Source: Merluccius polli
Taxonomy: Eukaryota > Chordata > Actinopteri > Gadiformes > Merlucciidae
Assembly (NCBI GenBank): GCA_030340625.1
Contig: JAOPHQ010002856.1
Location: 241,001 to 305,000, forward strand
DNA length: 64,000 nt
Reading direction: 5' to 3'
In this document: in pieces, positions 10,441 to 23,122 of the stretch
Layout of the letters: each line of letters begins with the position of its first letter
Position numbering within the stretch: position 1 is the stretch's first letter
Notes under the pieces: generated by a model
The model's input: only the letters and a program-made list of their open reading frames with translations
Databases searched by the model: none
What the model was told of the DNA's origin: nothing
Translations under genes and position numbers: made by a program

Positions 10441-10589
10441 TCAAGCTGAACTTGAACCCAGGTCTCCAGAGCTGACAACCAACAGCAGGAACACAAGCTA
10501 TTATCTCATCTGGGGTTATAATTGACATTTTAATTACATCGTTTGGCTCCCAAAATCTCATCAATACATTAGGCCTGGAGGGAGACCGC

Positions 10590-10662
10590 CCTCGGCGGGA
10601 CTTGAACCAGGGTCCCTAGAGCTGATAGCCAACTGCTTTCTCCGATGCACCACCGACAAACT
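10590..10662 (-). repeat. tRNA-like sequence (SINE head or tRNA pseudogene)
   Basis: On the - strand the segment has a perfect B box, GGTTCAAGTCC, in a T-arm (GGGAC...GTCCC). Its ends TCGGTGG and CCGCCGA can form a seven-pair acceptor stem. The anticodon arm is not clear. A related, more degenerate copy with TGTCAGCTCT and GGTTCAAGTTC lies at about 10441-10505. Probably tRNA-derived repeat sequence, not a functional tRNA. Confidence 0.45.
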
Positions 10663-11214
10663 TGTGACACACTTGTGAAAGTGTGAATGTGGTTAAAGTT
10701 AGGGTTAGGGTCAAACTCAATTCATGAGCCAGGAAATTGATATTTGAATACTGCAATCTAGTGATTCACATGACTCGTATGAACATTTGTAAAAATGTAA
10801 AAAAAGAAATACAATCAGGAATAACAATTACTTATACAACTAGCCTAAACAATGATAAATAAAATCCACATAATGTTAAATGCTGGTTGAAATGACAGCA
10901 CACTGCATTAAACAAGGTTCCTGATAGGCTACTGTTCAACATAGGAAATCATACAAACTAAACTAAAAATAATTATTGATAAACAACACCGATCAGTAGA
11001 AAACACTGAAATAATAAAATAAACCAGTAAACATTTATAAAGGTTGGATTGATCAATTCAGGTGGTTAGTAAGTAAGCATTAGTTAAGACTCTTGTGTGA
11101 GAATCTCATTTTGAGACTTATGTGAGTATCGGTAGGCCTACTGCTGCAATGGTGGCCTTGGTGCATTTCCGGCCTTTAAATGTCATTTATAAATGCTTAG
11201 TAAGGCATTGTTCT

Positions 11215-11745
11215 TTCTGCGACAACTCGGGAAGTCAAATGCAGGGATGTGTGGTTTCTACAGAGCTGTGATTGTGAGTTGTCACATTCTCTATCACAGT
11301 GTGGTATGGAAACCGCTCTGCTGATGACAGGAGGGAGCTGAATAAAGTTGTGAAAGCATCATCAATAATCATTGGTCAAGATTTAGGGATACACCCACAT
11401 GCTGGAGGACGGGTCTGAAAATATTCAGAGGCCTCTCATCCAGCCTATGCACGTTTTGTCCCCCTTCCTTCAGGTAAAAGGTTACGTATTAAGAGCAGAA
11501 ATACTCGTTTTCGTAACGGCACATGTCCTGAGGCAGCGAGGGCCTCAACTGAACAGTGTCACACGGGTTTTATTTGCTCTTCTAGAGTATCTTTTTTGCT
11601 TATGCTGCTCATGTTTATGTAAATGCAAATGTTAATGTTTAATATGGTTGTGTGGATGTGTATTTGTTGTAGTTGTGTATTAGTATTGTTGTCCACCTCG
11701 AGCACACCAAGACATATTCCAATAAATGTTTCATTGAAATGGTAA
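11215..11745 (+). mobile_element. LINE 3'-end fragment
   Basis: Frameshifted translation resembles the end of a non-LTR reverse-transcriptase ORF. Visible pieces are TVWYGNRSADDRRELNKVVK, SSIIIG and LPSGKRLRIKSRNTRFRNG, followed by a short AT-rich tail with AATAAATG near 11720. 5'-truncated and inactive, nested in the composite inverted-repeat element. Confidence 0.65.
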
Positions 11746-12084
11746 TAAATTATTGAATCTTGATAGTCCTCACTTTACATGCATTTTATAATGCTTAGTA
11801 AGGCGTAGATATTCCTCAATTTAGATGAGCTCAGCAAGACAAACTAATCATGAATTGCAGCATTATTAAGTGTTTATAAAGTATTAACACAATGTAAATG
11901 GTTTGTAAATCATTAACTTACACATGATCTTATAAAGCATTATCTCAATAATTTATCATTGATTATGAGTTGCTTACTAACGTGTATTCATATAGGAACA
12001 ATGCTTTATAAATGATTCACTAGGAATTCACTTTATACTTCTTTATAAATGCTTCAAAGTTGTAGTTATTTTAAAGTGCTGCCC

Positions 12085-13660
12085 AAGTTTTGTGCTAAGT
12101 AAAAAAAAGGACAAAATAACTAGGGATGGACGTTTCCTCCGATGACACCAACATCCCTTCCTTCCAGCCTGGACACCGTCCAGCTGTTTAACTCACCTGA
12201 GACGTACTACTTCATCACCCATTCAGACATCTTAATGGATGACGTCTAGGGTTCTGCTGTTTCAGGCAGGACTGCCATCCCTGGGTCCTCTATGCCTGGA
12301 AGGGGGGGCATCAGTTCTACAATGATCATGATAAAAAAATCAATACATGAATTTCACATAGGCCTAAACGTTAACCATCATCTAGAGCAGTTTAGGATAA
12401 CACTTTATTGATCCTCAGGCAGGGAAATTTGGGACATTAATAATACTTAATGTGTATTGAATAAATCGTATTATTCATTTCTAATATCTCAGAAGGAGCT
12501 GCTGGTACTAAATTTAATGATGAAAAACTACAGATGAGTTTAACAGCATCTGCAGCATACCTTGGTTGAATGTGATTCAAACACACCAGTCTCTGAAGGC
12601 CGTGGGTTTATGGTTACCTTGTGAGGCAGCTGGATTTGCGAGACCTTGATCACGATCATGCAGGAACAAACCATCTGGCCCGTCCGGTTAGGTTTCTGGG
12701 CCAGTGGGCCAGAAACCGGTTAATTATGCCTGACATGACAATCTTTGGCACTCACCACCAGGGGTGAAACCTATCCGTTTTGTGCCGACCGGTTCATGTG
12801 CGTGTGTGACTGACACACACACCCACCCACACCCACACACACGTGTCATCATACACCTCCCAGCCCTAATCTGCCTGTGGAAAATGATGGCAGCTGTAGG
12901 ATTAGAGTGGTAAGAGACAGAAGCAGCAGCGCCACTTAACACCATCGACACGTACATCACATCGTTAATCCTTTGGCGAGAACTTTACTGTAATTCTACA
13001 CAATCATACATATGTACAGTTTTTTAATACACTTAATTTTTTTACAAAAAGAGTCATGTACAGTTTTCGAAGAGGGGGGGGGAATAATACAGGGTGAAGA
13101 GGGGGTCGTGGCCCGCTAATTCCATAATAAATATAGCAAAACGGGGTGTCGGTGTGTGTTTCTAGGTGGCTGTTCCTCATGGTTACCAGTGAAAGCTGTG
13201 CTTAATTCATGACCTAGACCGGGGGGGGGTTGACATTTTGTGGGACGTGGCGTGCATTACTCAGAGCTGTACTTAGGAAGTGGGGCGGGGGGGGGGACAC
13301 AAAGTCACTGAGCATTACCCTCCACAACCGACAACACATACACACACCCCCCCACACACAGGGAAAAAAAATGACCAAAAAAACATTGCATATTGTAACA
13401 GAAACAGGATACATCCATCAAAAGACCAGCTACAGAGGCCTGCTGTTCTGGAGTGTCTTAACACATTGCTTTCACCTTGGATAGCAAACCCCGATGGACG
13501 GGGATTGAAGAGGGAAACAAAAACACCCCCATCGAAAAGGAATAGTCCTATTATACACAATATTCATTATTCCAGGCAGGACAAAAAGTACGGCTCATTA
13601 TAAAATACGATGCTGAAACGGTCAAGGCTGCTGGAGGTATCCTCAATAGCCAAAAAGTGA
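12085..13660. other. Intergenic, mostly unassigned
   Basis: No supported gene. At 12165-12249 a stretch after CTTCCTTCCAG reads on + as an open frame ending in TAG and could be an orphan or decayed terminal exon, but nothing joins to it. CA repeats lie near 12810-12842 and G- or C-runs near 13074, 13220 and 13285. Confidence 0.4.
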
Positions 13661-13686
13661 CTTTGTAATTGGAAAATCTGTCATTT

Positions 13687-13698
13687 TTTATTTTTATT
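13687..13698 (-). terminator. clk2: clk2 poly(A) signals
   Basis: Two overlapping-spaced AATAAA motifs on the - strand (TTTATT at 13687-13692 and 13693-13698), about 690 bases past the clk2 stop. They define a 3' UTR of roughly 0.7 kb containing a GT microsatellite at 14055-14107. Confidence 0.6.
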
Positions 13699-14051
13699 CA
13701 TTCATTTTAGCTTTTCTCTGACCGCTGTGCCTTTAACCCCACCCACTAAATGAACAGTTAGCATAGTGGAAGATCCCACGTATCCCCGGCGATGACAGCA
13801 AGTCTCCTTAAACTGTGTTGAGAATGACTTGGCTGTTTTAGACCCCCTGCTTAAAAAAAACCAAAAAAAACCCTGCCCCTCGATTCCAGAATTGGAAGAC
13901 AGATTCAACCCCAAAACGGCAGAACACCTTTTGCTATATTTGAGTTGCACTCAATCCAACTCCACTTGAAATGTCAGATCTTCACCTTACATGCTGACCA
14001 CAGGAATAAAAGGGACAAAAGGAGGAGTAAAACTGATTAACGAAAAGGACG

Positions 14052-14054
<3 letters not shown>

Positions 14055-14107
<53 letters not shown>
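14055..14107. repeat. GT microsatellite in clk2 3' UTR
   Basis: Uninterrupted GT repeat between the clk2 stop and its poly(A) signals. Confidence 0.95.
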
Positions 14108-14109
<2 letters not shown>

Positions 14110-14386
14110 CAGAGAGGGCTACAGTTTAGGTTTTAAAAACAATCGTAGGCCATCTTAGAACAGGAGCCCGTTGGTGAAAGTTACAGTGGGACACGTTTCT
14201 CTTTGGCTCTCTTCCTTGTCTTTTTCCCCCAGTCCCGAGGCCCCGAGGAAGACTCCGGAGGGAGGGGTGAGCGTGCGAGCGAGGGATGTGAGTGCAGTCC
14301 CAAACGCACTCACCTCAAAACACCAAACAAAAAAACCCCACAACCTCAATATCATCGTCTGTCTGTCTGTCTAGAGTCCACGCGGA

Positions 14387-14976
14387 TCACCGACTAATGT
14401 CGCGGTTGCCCTCCCAGCTCTTTCCGGCAGCCGCGTCGGACCCGCCCCCCTCGAAGAAGGGGTGCTTGAGGGAGTCGGCCAGCGTCAGTCGCTTGCCCGG
14501 CTCGTACTCTAGCATGCTCTCGATCAGGTCAAACAGCTGGTGGTGCTCCTCCGCCTCGGACAGCAGGTACCGCTGGAGAGGAGGACAGGGAGAAAAAAAA
14601 AATCAGTAAAAAAAATCGATGTCTTAATGGGTTCACCCAACGAAAACAACAGAGACGAAGCCAACTGGCGATCGTGTTGATACATGCATCCCCTGCACTC
14701 GATAATTCCACACCCTTGTTAACCAATCAGCTCTCTTTCAAATGTGTCTATGTATTCAGGTTCATTCATCTCCTGTCAAGTGAAGTAGTCTTGTTCTCAC
14801 CCGCAAGGGCTTGCAGTTCTCCCTGACGTACTTCCCAGCAGACGAGCTCTCGTCCCAGTCTAGCCTGCCCCGGTAGAAGTACTTCTGCTTCCTGTTGGGA
14901 GGTGAGAGGAGAGGAGTCTGTGACAGTGTCCACATATATCCTTCCTAATTACACGGGCGGGCACGCACGCACACGC

Positions 14977-15025
<49 letters not shown>

Positions 15026-16217
15026 TCTGACCTTGTCTTGCGGATCATCCTGGAGGGCACGGGTCCCAGGATCCTCTCCATCATGGCCAGGTGCTCTCTG
15101 TTGTCGTGTGTCTGAAGGGGGTCAAGACCAAAGCATTACACACACATGGGGGTGTGTACAGGGAGGTCTGGGGTGCATCATTAGTGTGTGTGAACATCAT
15201 TAGTATTTAATGGATGGGAATTCTCCTACATATGGTGTCACGGCAAACAGCCAGGGCTAGCGGCTGATGCATGTGGCCACGTTTTGGTTCACCCTGAGTG
15301 AGTGAGAGAGTGTGAGTGAGGTACCTGGAACAAGGTGAAGCCCAGGTAGTACTCAAACAGGATGCAGCCGATGCTCCACACGTCACACGGCTGGCTCCAC
15401 CCGAGCTCTGGGGGTTAAAGAAAAAAACAAACAAACACCCCCAAATGATGACCTAAAGTTAGAGTGGGTAGGAGGCAGAGGAACACGTCTATGGAACTAA
15501 TAACCGAGCTAATAATCTTAAAAGGGTTCTTTAAGCCAAAATGCATCAAGGGTTGTGCAACGTATAATGAAGTTTAAATCGAATTCTTATGCCGTCGTAA
15601 TGAGTTGTTCCCGACCAATTCATTAAAACAAAAAGGGAAAGCTAAGAAGAGTCAGCACTTCACAAACTAATGTCTTCATTCCACTCTTTCAGTAGTTCCT
15701 CCACCGCGGGTGTGGTGTTTATGACTAGGTTACCCGAGTGCTGCCTGAGACTGGCTGAACACAACACGTTTCTCAATATAACTCGCTGTAAAAGAGTAGC
15801 AGGCCAAACTTGGGAGTCATATTTCGACACCTTTACCATGAAGTAAGAGTCCGCAAGAAAGATCTAGATAAAAATAACTGATTTATAAGGGAGACCCTAT
15901 GTGGGCACATGAAGGACAAAAACAATATTCCAGATAAAACTATAGGGTCGTTAATTATGATTGTGTGTTATTTAGGGGTTTCATTTTAATTTAATTTCAG
16001 CGTGAATATTAAAAAAAAGCACACTCAGTGTGAAAATAGTGTGTGCGCGGCTATAACCCAGCATACCCAGTATGACCTCTGGGGCTCGGTAGTGGCGCGT
16101 AGAGACGATGGTGCTGTGGTGCTCGTGGTCAAAGGTGGCGCTGCCGAAGTCGACCACCCTCACCGCCGTGCTCTTCACCGTGCGCTCGTCTCGCTTCTGC
16201 GGGGAGGAACGAACACG

Positions 16218-16249
<32 letters not shown>

Positions 16250-16257
16250 ACGCACAC

Positions 16258-16331
<74 letters not shown>

Positions 16332-19300
16332 AATTTCCTTTTCATCATTTTACCTCATGCTTTTATTCAAAGGGAGCGAAAATCGGATGCGTTCAGATGT
16401 CAATTCAGGAGCAGATAGATGTTGGGCATCTTGCTCAAGGAGGCCTACAGGTAAGATTGTTGGGGCACTGGGGTTTGAAACTAACAACCTTTGGGCTCTC
16501 ACCACGACACGACCCCCCCTATTTTCATTTGTTTTGTTTTTGTTTTCCTGTGGGTGTGTTTCTTACATCTCTGGTGGTAGTCCTTTTACTTAAAAGGTAA
16601 GAATGATGGGGGTCAAAACATTGTGGCGTTGTTGCCTCCTGGTGAGTGCTACAACGCATCCCAGGGTGCCGTTTTAATGAGCCTTTACACCACATGTCTG
16701 CAGGCAGCGAGACATCATGGAAACGCCACATAGCAACACGAGGTTGTGCAACCTGGGTTCTCCCCAGAGGCCTGGGTCGTGCTGCGCTCTGACAGCTCCC
16801 TGTGCGGGTGTGGTGGGAAAACCACCCCGGGGTGATCAACGTTCCTTCGGAGCCTGTCAGGACTTTAACCTGCATGTGGGTGCATTCTCTGGAGTCTATA
16901 GACCACCGTTCTGAGCACATTCTCTATCGACCAATTGCTCACCTCGCGGCCAACTTGGTTCTAGACTGAAGCTGGGTAGGGATAATTGAAGTCATGACAA
17001 CATTCTATTAGCACTCTGTTAGACTATCATTACAGTCCACTCATGAAACATTGTTCAGGTGGCGTCTTCTAAAAACAATTTTTTATTTTTTAATAACTAG
17101 GTCAAGAGCATGTACATCAGAGAAACCATACGTGTTCGTTTTCTATGTAGGAACATACCAAAATATTAAAAACATCCCTCTGCCACGGCTGAATGCTTGT
17201 TGCAGCAGCGTCTCCACAGAGAACAACAAGACAAAAGCTATACTAGCATTAGCAACGGAAGCATTCAACTCTGCGCCTTGATTGAGTGTTATATGATCTT
17301 TATTCATGTGTTCTTAGAACAGAAAAATGCAAACAATTAAAGATTTTTTGCGTCTACTTTTATATTGGAGGTGTCGAAGCCAATATGACACCTCGTCACA
17401 TGTACCTCTCAAAAGACCAGGCGCCATATTGGATGTACAACTGGCTTGAACTGCAGACAATAGAAGCAAATACAAGCACGCGGCTCCTAGTTCCATATAG
17501 GTTTTGAATAGAAAGGGTTATACCTGCCATTGCCTGGGACAATAAGAGAAGCACCCTGAACAGATAAGTAACCCACTAGGGCTTTTACAAGCAGATGGGC
17601 AGTTTGGGTCCTCTCACTTCGTCAACTAAGGCGCTCACCTTCTCCACATTGTAGGTCATGGTAAAGTCCGAGTTGACGAACAGAATGTTCTCGGGCTTCA
17701 GGTCCGTGTGCGTCAGCTTGTTGTCGTGGAGGACTATAGGGGGAGGAGATGGGAAAAAAATATTGGTATTTTTTCTTTGTACACGATAATCCTGGCCCAT
17801 GCTAGCCTAGTCACAACCCCCCCATCACCACCCATTGCACCATGGCCAAGGGATCCTAGTGATGATTTCCTGTGGAAACGGAGGGTTTGGTGTTTGGACC
17901 CAGCGACGCCACCGCGTGGAAGCCATGCAGCACAGACAAAGGAGGCTTTCATTCTGGCCCACAGTGTAGGTGAGAGATACAGCAGGGTGAGGCCACAAAC
18001 AAAGTTGTCGTTGTGTAAAAGTTCAACAGGGTCGTACTTCCCTTGCCTTTTTAAAAAAAAATGTAAACCATTATTACATTTTCTTAGCTCTATACGCCGA
18101 GGGTGCCTTTGAACACCCATCAATATAGAAATAATTGGGAATACAGATAGTTTACCTTGTTAGCAGTTGTATAAGACCTACACATGCCTTGATTAAGGTT
18201 CTGCTTTTCCTGCCACAGGGTTTGTTTTGCAGAATAAATGCAGAACTGCACTGGGCACCGTTTTAAACCAAACAGCAACAGCTCTGGATGACAGATGACA
18301 CTATCCTTTCCGTTTCGAAATTGTGGGTGTGTGGATACTCAACTTATAAAAATAGGTTTTTACTGAGCGCAACACTTACACTTGACGGCGAGGCAGATCT
18401 GGTAGGCCATGTGCCTGACCTGGCCGATGGAGTATGGGAGGTAGTTGTTCTCCTTCAGGAAGTCAAAGGTGCTGAGCGCCAGCAGCTCAAACGAGATGCA
18501 CATGTGGCCGTGGTAGTCGAACCAGTCAAACATCTGAACGCACAGGCTGGAGAGAGGAAAGCATGGGAACCAGAGAGAGAGACAGGGATAGAGAGAGAGC
18601 GAGAGATTCAGAGAGGTGTCATCGATGAAGAATGTGTGGAATTGTATGCATGGCTGCCTACCGTCCTCCCGCCGATGCGTTTGCGTTGTCAACTTAAATG
18701 CATTGGCAACTCAAACCGTTTTCTTACTTGATCACATAGTGTTATAGATCTGTTTATAGATCGTTTCATTCCACCAGAGGATTTTCTTCCACGGTGTCTC
18801 ACTAAATTATTGTTCCTAATTCATGTAAATCACTTGCGGTTTTGCGGTCTCTTGCATCACAGAGCTGGAGTCAGGCTACTTACTGCTTGTTTTCTGGATC
18901 CTTCTCGTTGATTCGCTCCAGCACGTTTATCTCCAGCCGTGCCGCCTCCTTGTACTTCTCCACATTCTTGATGATCTTCAGAGCGACGTGGGCTCCGCCC
19001 CTGAATCAAGGTGGAAACAAAGCAAGGCCATTTTAGATTCAAAAGGTCACACACATTTCCACACTACCAGACTGGTACAGGCAACACAAATACAATAGAT
19101 ATAATTGTTTTTTTTAATTGTAGTGTGATCAATAGATCCAACATGCACCACCAATGAAACAGGTAAGCAAACAGCTCACACAAACGGGTGGATTTGTAAT
19201 GGAAGCCATTTTTTAACATGGTGAAATATACAAAAATAATGTCAATCCCTTTCCTTGTGATAATCCCAAGGTTCTAGTCTAGCTCTAGTCTTTGGCTGCC

Positions 19301-22300
19301 CAAGATCACTGGCTGTTGAATGAAGGTGTCGAGCTATAAATACTGTGGCCAAGACATTCAGATTTAGCGTGTCGTCTTGGCACAATGAAAGGCTACGCTG
19401 TCGCACCGGAATGCAGCTCATTAACCGTGGTTTTTAAAATGATCTATATTCACAGCAGGTTTTAGATGTACACCTCAACAGAACGGCAATTGAAGCACTG
19501 AAATATATGAAATTCATATAATACTTAGACAATATGGAGATTATCAGATCATCATCCAGGTTATTATTCTGGTTACACGCCATATTGCAGCTGGGTGAAC
19601 CGGGGGGGCCTCAGAAATGGGACCCCAGAGAGAATCTGGGGCGAGTCTAACATGGCAACAGCTGCTGCTGCTGTTGTTTTCCAACCTCCCCCCACCCTGA
19701 AGCAGCTTATACACACCTTCGATGGTCAACGCACTGCATCACCCTCCCAAAGGTGCCCTCCCCCAGGGTGCTGACGATCTCGTCTGTAACACAAGACAAG
19801 AGAGACAGAGAGAGAGAGAAGAGGGAGAGAAAAGGGGGAAAGAAAAGGAAGAGATGGAGAGAGGGAACAGAGGAATTAGACATGTGGGGCCCCAAGCACA
19901 GATTATATATATTTTTTCTAAATATATAATGCAAAAGTGTGACAGGCGTTATCAACGCTAGCGCCCATCCCACTTCACATCAGCTGCCTAGGGACACTGG
20001 CAGGCTTGGAAACACTTTGGAGATTAAACTACGACGAATGGATAACAAGCCGAGGAGCATGTCAATTATTATAACGATAAAGGGGTTGATCTAACAACCG
20101 TCATTATGGCCAATTGCAGCCATCAAACAAATAAAATCAGTCAATATGCGCGCATGTGGGCAAGGTTTAGCGGTGGCATGGTGTTCAATAGGGACACCAA
20201 GGCTAAAGCGTAGAACTGGACACAAACTAAAAGCTGTTCTATGGTTGACCACATATGTGCTTCAGTACAATGTCCGCTGCTGCTATGCTCGCATTTTTGG
20301 TCTTGGAGCCAAGGTATAAGTTAAGTCGAAGCCAGATGTATACTGAAGAACAAACTGCTGAACTTCATATTCTGGGATATGCTTAGCACAAATAGTTACG
20401 GATTTAAACCCGTAACCGTGTTTAAAATGAAGCGCCACAGAGGCGCTCGACGATGCAACTACTCTGTGAAACACGGTTCCACAGTTAAAAATCCTACAAA
20501 AACAAAAAATAAAATTAATAAAAATTAAACCAAACCAAACCAAAGAAGCCAGAAGGGATCTAAAATCCTTCTGGGAGAAAGCAATAAAAGATTAAACACC
20601 CCACAACCACCCCCCTGCTGCTTTTCTCCAGCTAGAGCAAAAAGAGCGTTCTAGCCAGTCATCGACGTCAACATCCTCATCCTCCACAACATCATCAGGC
20701 ACTCCCCCCTGTCAATTGTAATGTTAATACTCATTATGGAGAAGGGTTACGATAGAGTAGTGGCAGTGAGTACATCTCTCTTGCAGGACGTCCCCACTCC
20801 GACAGATCAGGTGCCCTTCCTCGTCGTCCCTCACACTCAGTGCTCGCGTCCGGCTGCCGCTCCGCTGCTTTCAGCCACCCCGGTCGCCATCGGCAGCAGC
20901 GGCACCACACGACCCGAAGTAGAGGATAGTGGTGGAGGAAGGGTGGGGGTAGGTAAGGTAGGTTGGGGGAAGGGGAGGTTGGAGGACGACGGGGAAGGGA
21001 AGGGAAGGGTGGGTGGGGGAAGAGGTCGTTTTGTGGGGGGCGGGCAGCCGTAGCCATGGCATCACAGGTAGAGGAGGAGGGAGTTGGAGTGGTTGGTTGG
21101 CGCCGTTGGTTGTAGTGGGCGTAGTCGGTGGGTGCGTTTGGTGGTTGGTCATGTGACGAGTCACGCATGACAGCACGCGTGGGATATATATAACGATAGG
21201 GATATAGTTGCAAGGGAACAAGTCAAAGATCACACATTGTCCTCCACTCCTCTCCCCCCCTTTACCTTTTAACTACAGCTGCTTACAAACAAGGAAGCAA
21301 CCAGCATATCCATTCATAAACGCAGAAAAAAAACAATGACGACAGTAGCAGTATCACTAACTAAAAAAAAATCTCTCCGTGTTAATGAGAGTACAATCCA
21401 AGATGGCAGACTAAATGAGGTGACCATAGACAGTCAGGCAGGAAAGAGTTAAATACGAGCCCAATGAAATCCCTTTCTCACACTAAACATGTGTTTACTT
21501 TTCCACAACTGTGGGTAATACATCTCCCCATGTCAAATATGTTTCATATCCATTTCTTGAAGCAATTCAACTCTTTGATCGAACATTTTCTATGGTCGGA
21601 ACAAATATATCTATTCTGCACTCTTATGAATTTAGATGAATTAATATGGTGTGTTGATCGTCCCGTGATCATTTCACAGCAATGCCTGCATGGACATTGT
21701 AGTTGTCACAATGACTCAAAATATAAACGGGGTAGATACATAGATACGTGTGTAAATGATGCTTGCTTGGACATAGAAACATACAAAGTGAATGGGCCTT
21801 GTCTATCGAACTGCACTTGTGGGCGTTGCCTTTTTTGAGACCACTGACATTCTTATCTATCGTCTATAAAGGCTCATGTCCCAGACAGTTGTATTGAATG
21901 TCACTGTATGATTCAGATTTGCATCAATAGATCTTTTGCAAGCAAATCTTTGACTTGTTAAACTAAAGTGTCCTCTTTGTTAGATGTGGGAATAAATAAA
22001 TAAATTGCATGTTCACAACGTGACAACACAAGTGACAAGAATTTGGGCAAATAAAATGAAAATGTTCTACCAAAGGGAAATGCCACTTAAAGCAAGGCCC
22101 TTTCAATCAAAACAAAAAAAACAAACAAATTAAAACCTGCTGATAGGAACAAAACAAACAAACAAAAAAAACATAAAGATTGTACTACTTACCAAATCCA
22201 GGGGCTGTAAAAAAACTATAGGTTAAAAGAGAAAAAGACAGACGGACAGGCCTGATTGACGGAGAGAAGAGAGAGAGGGAGAGATGGAAAGAGAGTGGAG

Positions 22301-23122
22301 GTAGAGGGGTTAGGACACAAGCTCGGGTTGGGCTGTACTCACCGAGGAGGATGGGCTATAGGACCTGGTTCTACGCCGCCTTCGTTTGTGCTTACGCCTG
22401 CTGCCTTTCCGCCGGTACGACTCTTCCCGCTCCCTCTCGCGGCCTCGCCGGTAGTCGTAGACGGCCGCCGAGAAGTCTCGTGGATAGTAACCGTCGGCTG
22501 CGGCGTGGGGCTCCCGTTCTCGTTCCCTGTCGCGGTCTCTCTCCCGGCTGTGATCCAGGCGTCTGTAGCCATCGCAGTATCTTCTGTCAAAAGGCCGCCG
22601 CTCTGCTGAACGATTGTCGAAGCTGCGACTGAGAGCGAGGACATCTTATTATATAAAGGCACGACAAACAAATCACCTCTAATGGAAATCAATGTTCAAT
22701 TGAACGCATAAGCATCTGTGGGACTAGGCACGCAACATTGTTTTGTCCACCGTAAATGTTCAAATTTGAACAGCCACTTAACAGACTACCATGGTGGTTT
22801 TTTTGGCCGGCAAGTGAAGAAAATCTACCAGCCACTTGCACATGTTGTGCCACGACGACACCGCAACAGCAACAAGCATCAACAAGACACATAGTTTGGC
22901 ATTGTGGGCACCAAGAGGAGCTCTCCCAACGCACCTCCTTGAGCGTGCATAGCTGCCCTCCTGTCGGTGTCCCCGTCCCCGCCGGTCTCGGTCTCGGTCA
23001 CTGCTGGAGGAAAACGAAGGCGACCTCCGGTGCCGTTGTCTCCGACCTCTGTCTTTGTAACGATCCTGGTAGCTGCTGCGGCTATCTCGGTCCGAGGACG
23101 AGTAGCGCCTCGTGTGAGGCAT
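14387..23122 (-). CDS. clk2: CLK2, dual-specificity LAMMER kinase
   Basis: Twelve coding exons on the - strand give 525 residues: 22935-23122, 22343-22622, 20774-20867, 19717-19783, 18884-19000, 18380-18546, 17639-17733, 16067-16196, 15325-15407, 15032-15111, 14801-14891 and 14387-14572. All phases agree. CLK2 phosphorylates SR splicing factors in nuclear speckles. Residues 1-180 are Arg/Ser/Asp-rich. The kinase domain starts near 188: GEGTFG (195-200), catalytic K218 in VALK, HTDLKPEN (313-320), DFG (352-354), and the family signature EHLAMMERILGP (413-424). The end reads NRDISR. The ATG lies directly after a splice acceptor, so the 5' UTR is in another exon. Human CLK2 is 499 residues, as recalled. 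Introns hold long CA repeats. Paralogue (a or b) cannot be decided. Confidence 0.96.
14962..15022. repeat. CA microsatellite in clk2 intron
   Basis: CA repeat with a CACG-rich edge. It ends within 10 bases of a clk2 splice donor (exon edge at 15032). Confidence 0.95.
16215..16328. repeat. CA microsatellite in clk2 intron
   Basis: Long CA repeat with a few CACGCACAC interruptions, close to the acceptor of the exon ending at 16196. Confidence 0.95.
20774..20867 (-). CDS. clk2: clk2 exon with weak splice sites (likely skippable)
   Basis: This 94-base exon encodes QRSGSRTRALSV through VLQER, just before the kinase domain. Its length is not divisible by three. The acceptor (GAAAG) lacks an adjacent pyrimidine tract; the nearest lies more than 50 bases upstream, with no AG in between. 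The donor is GTACTC. Vertebrate CLK genes are known to skip the equivalent exon, giving truncated kinase-dead isoforms. Confidence 0.75.

Larger units (their letters stand above)
8595..12084. mobile_element. Large composite element with about 300-bp imperfect inverted ends
   Basis: The left end (8595-8890, GGGTAGCACTTCGG...) and the right end (11765-12084, ...AAAGTGCTGCCC) are imperfect inverted repeats over roughly 300 bases. Shared blocks include TTAATAATGCTGCAATTCAT, ATAAAGAAGTA, GTGAATTC, and ACATAAAGTGAGGACTAT against its complement. Between them lie a 34-bp minisatellite, a palindrome, two tRNA-like segments and a LINE fragment. No transposase is visible, so it is non-autonomous or chimeric. 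Target-site duplications were not identified, and the superfamily is unknown. Confidence 0.6.

Noticed and set aside
10695..10712. Interstitial telomere repeat (GTTAGGGTTAGGGTC)
   Set aside because: Barely two units; expected by chance.
12165..12249. Possible terminal exon on + ending in a frame with PETYYFITHSDILMDDV
   Set aside because: Acceptor-like start and a stop, but no upstream exon, no poly(A) logic and no recognised family.
22190..22201. A 12-base microexon-like segment (CCCCTGGATTTG) in clk2 with AG and GT borders on the - strand
   Set aside because: Direct joining of the flanking exons gives the expected SSS-QRS junction of CLK2 in phase; inserting PLDL is not needed and matches nothing known to me.
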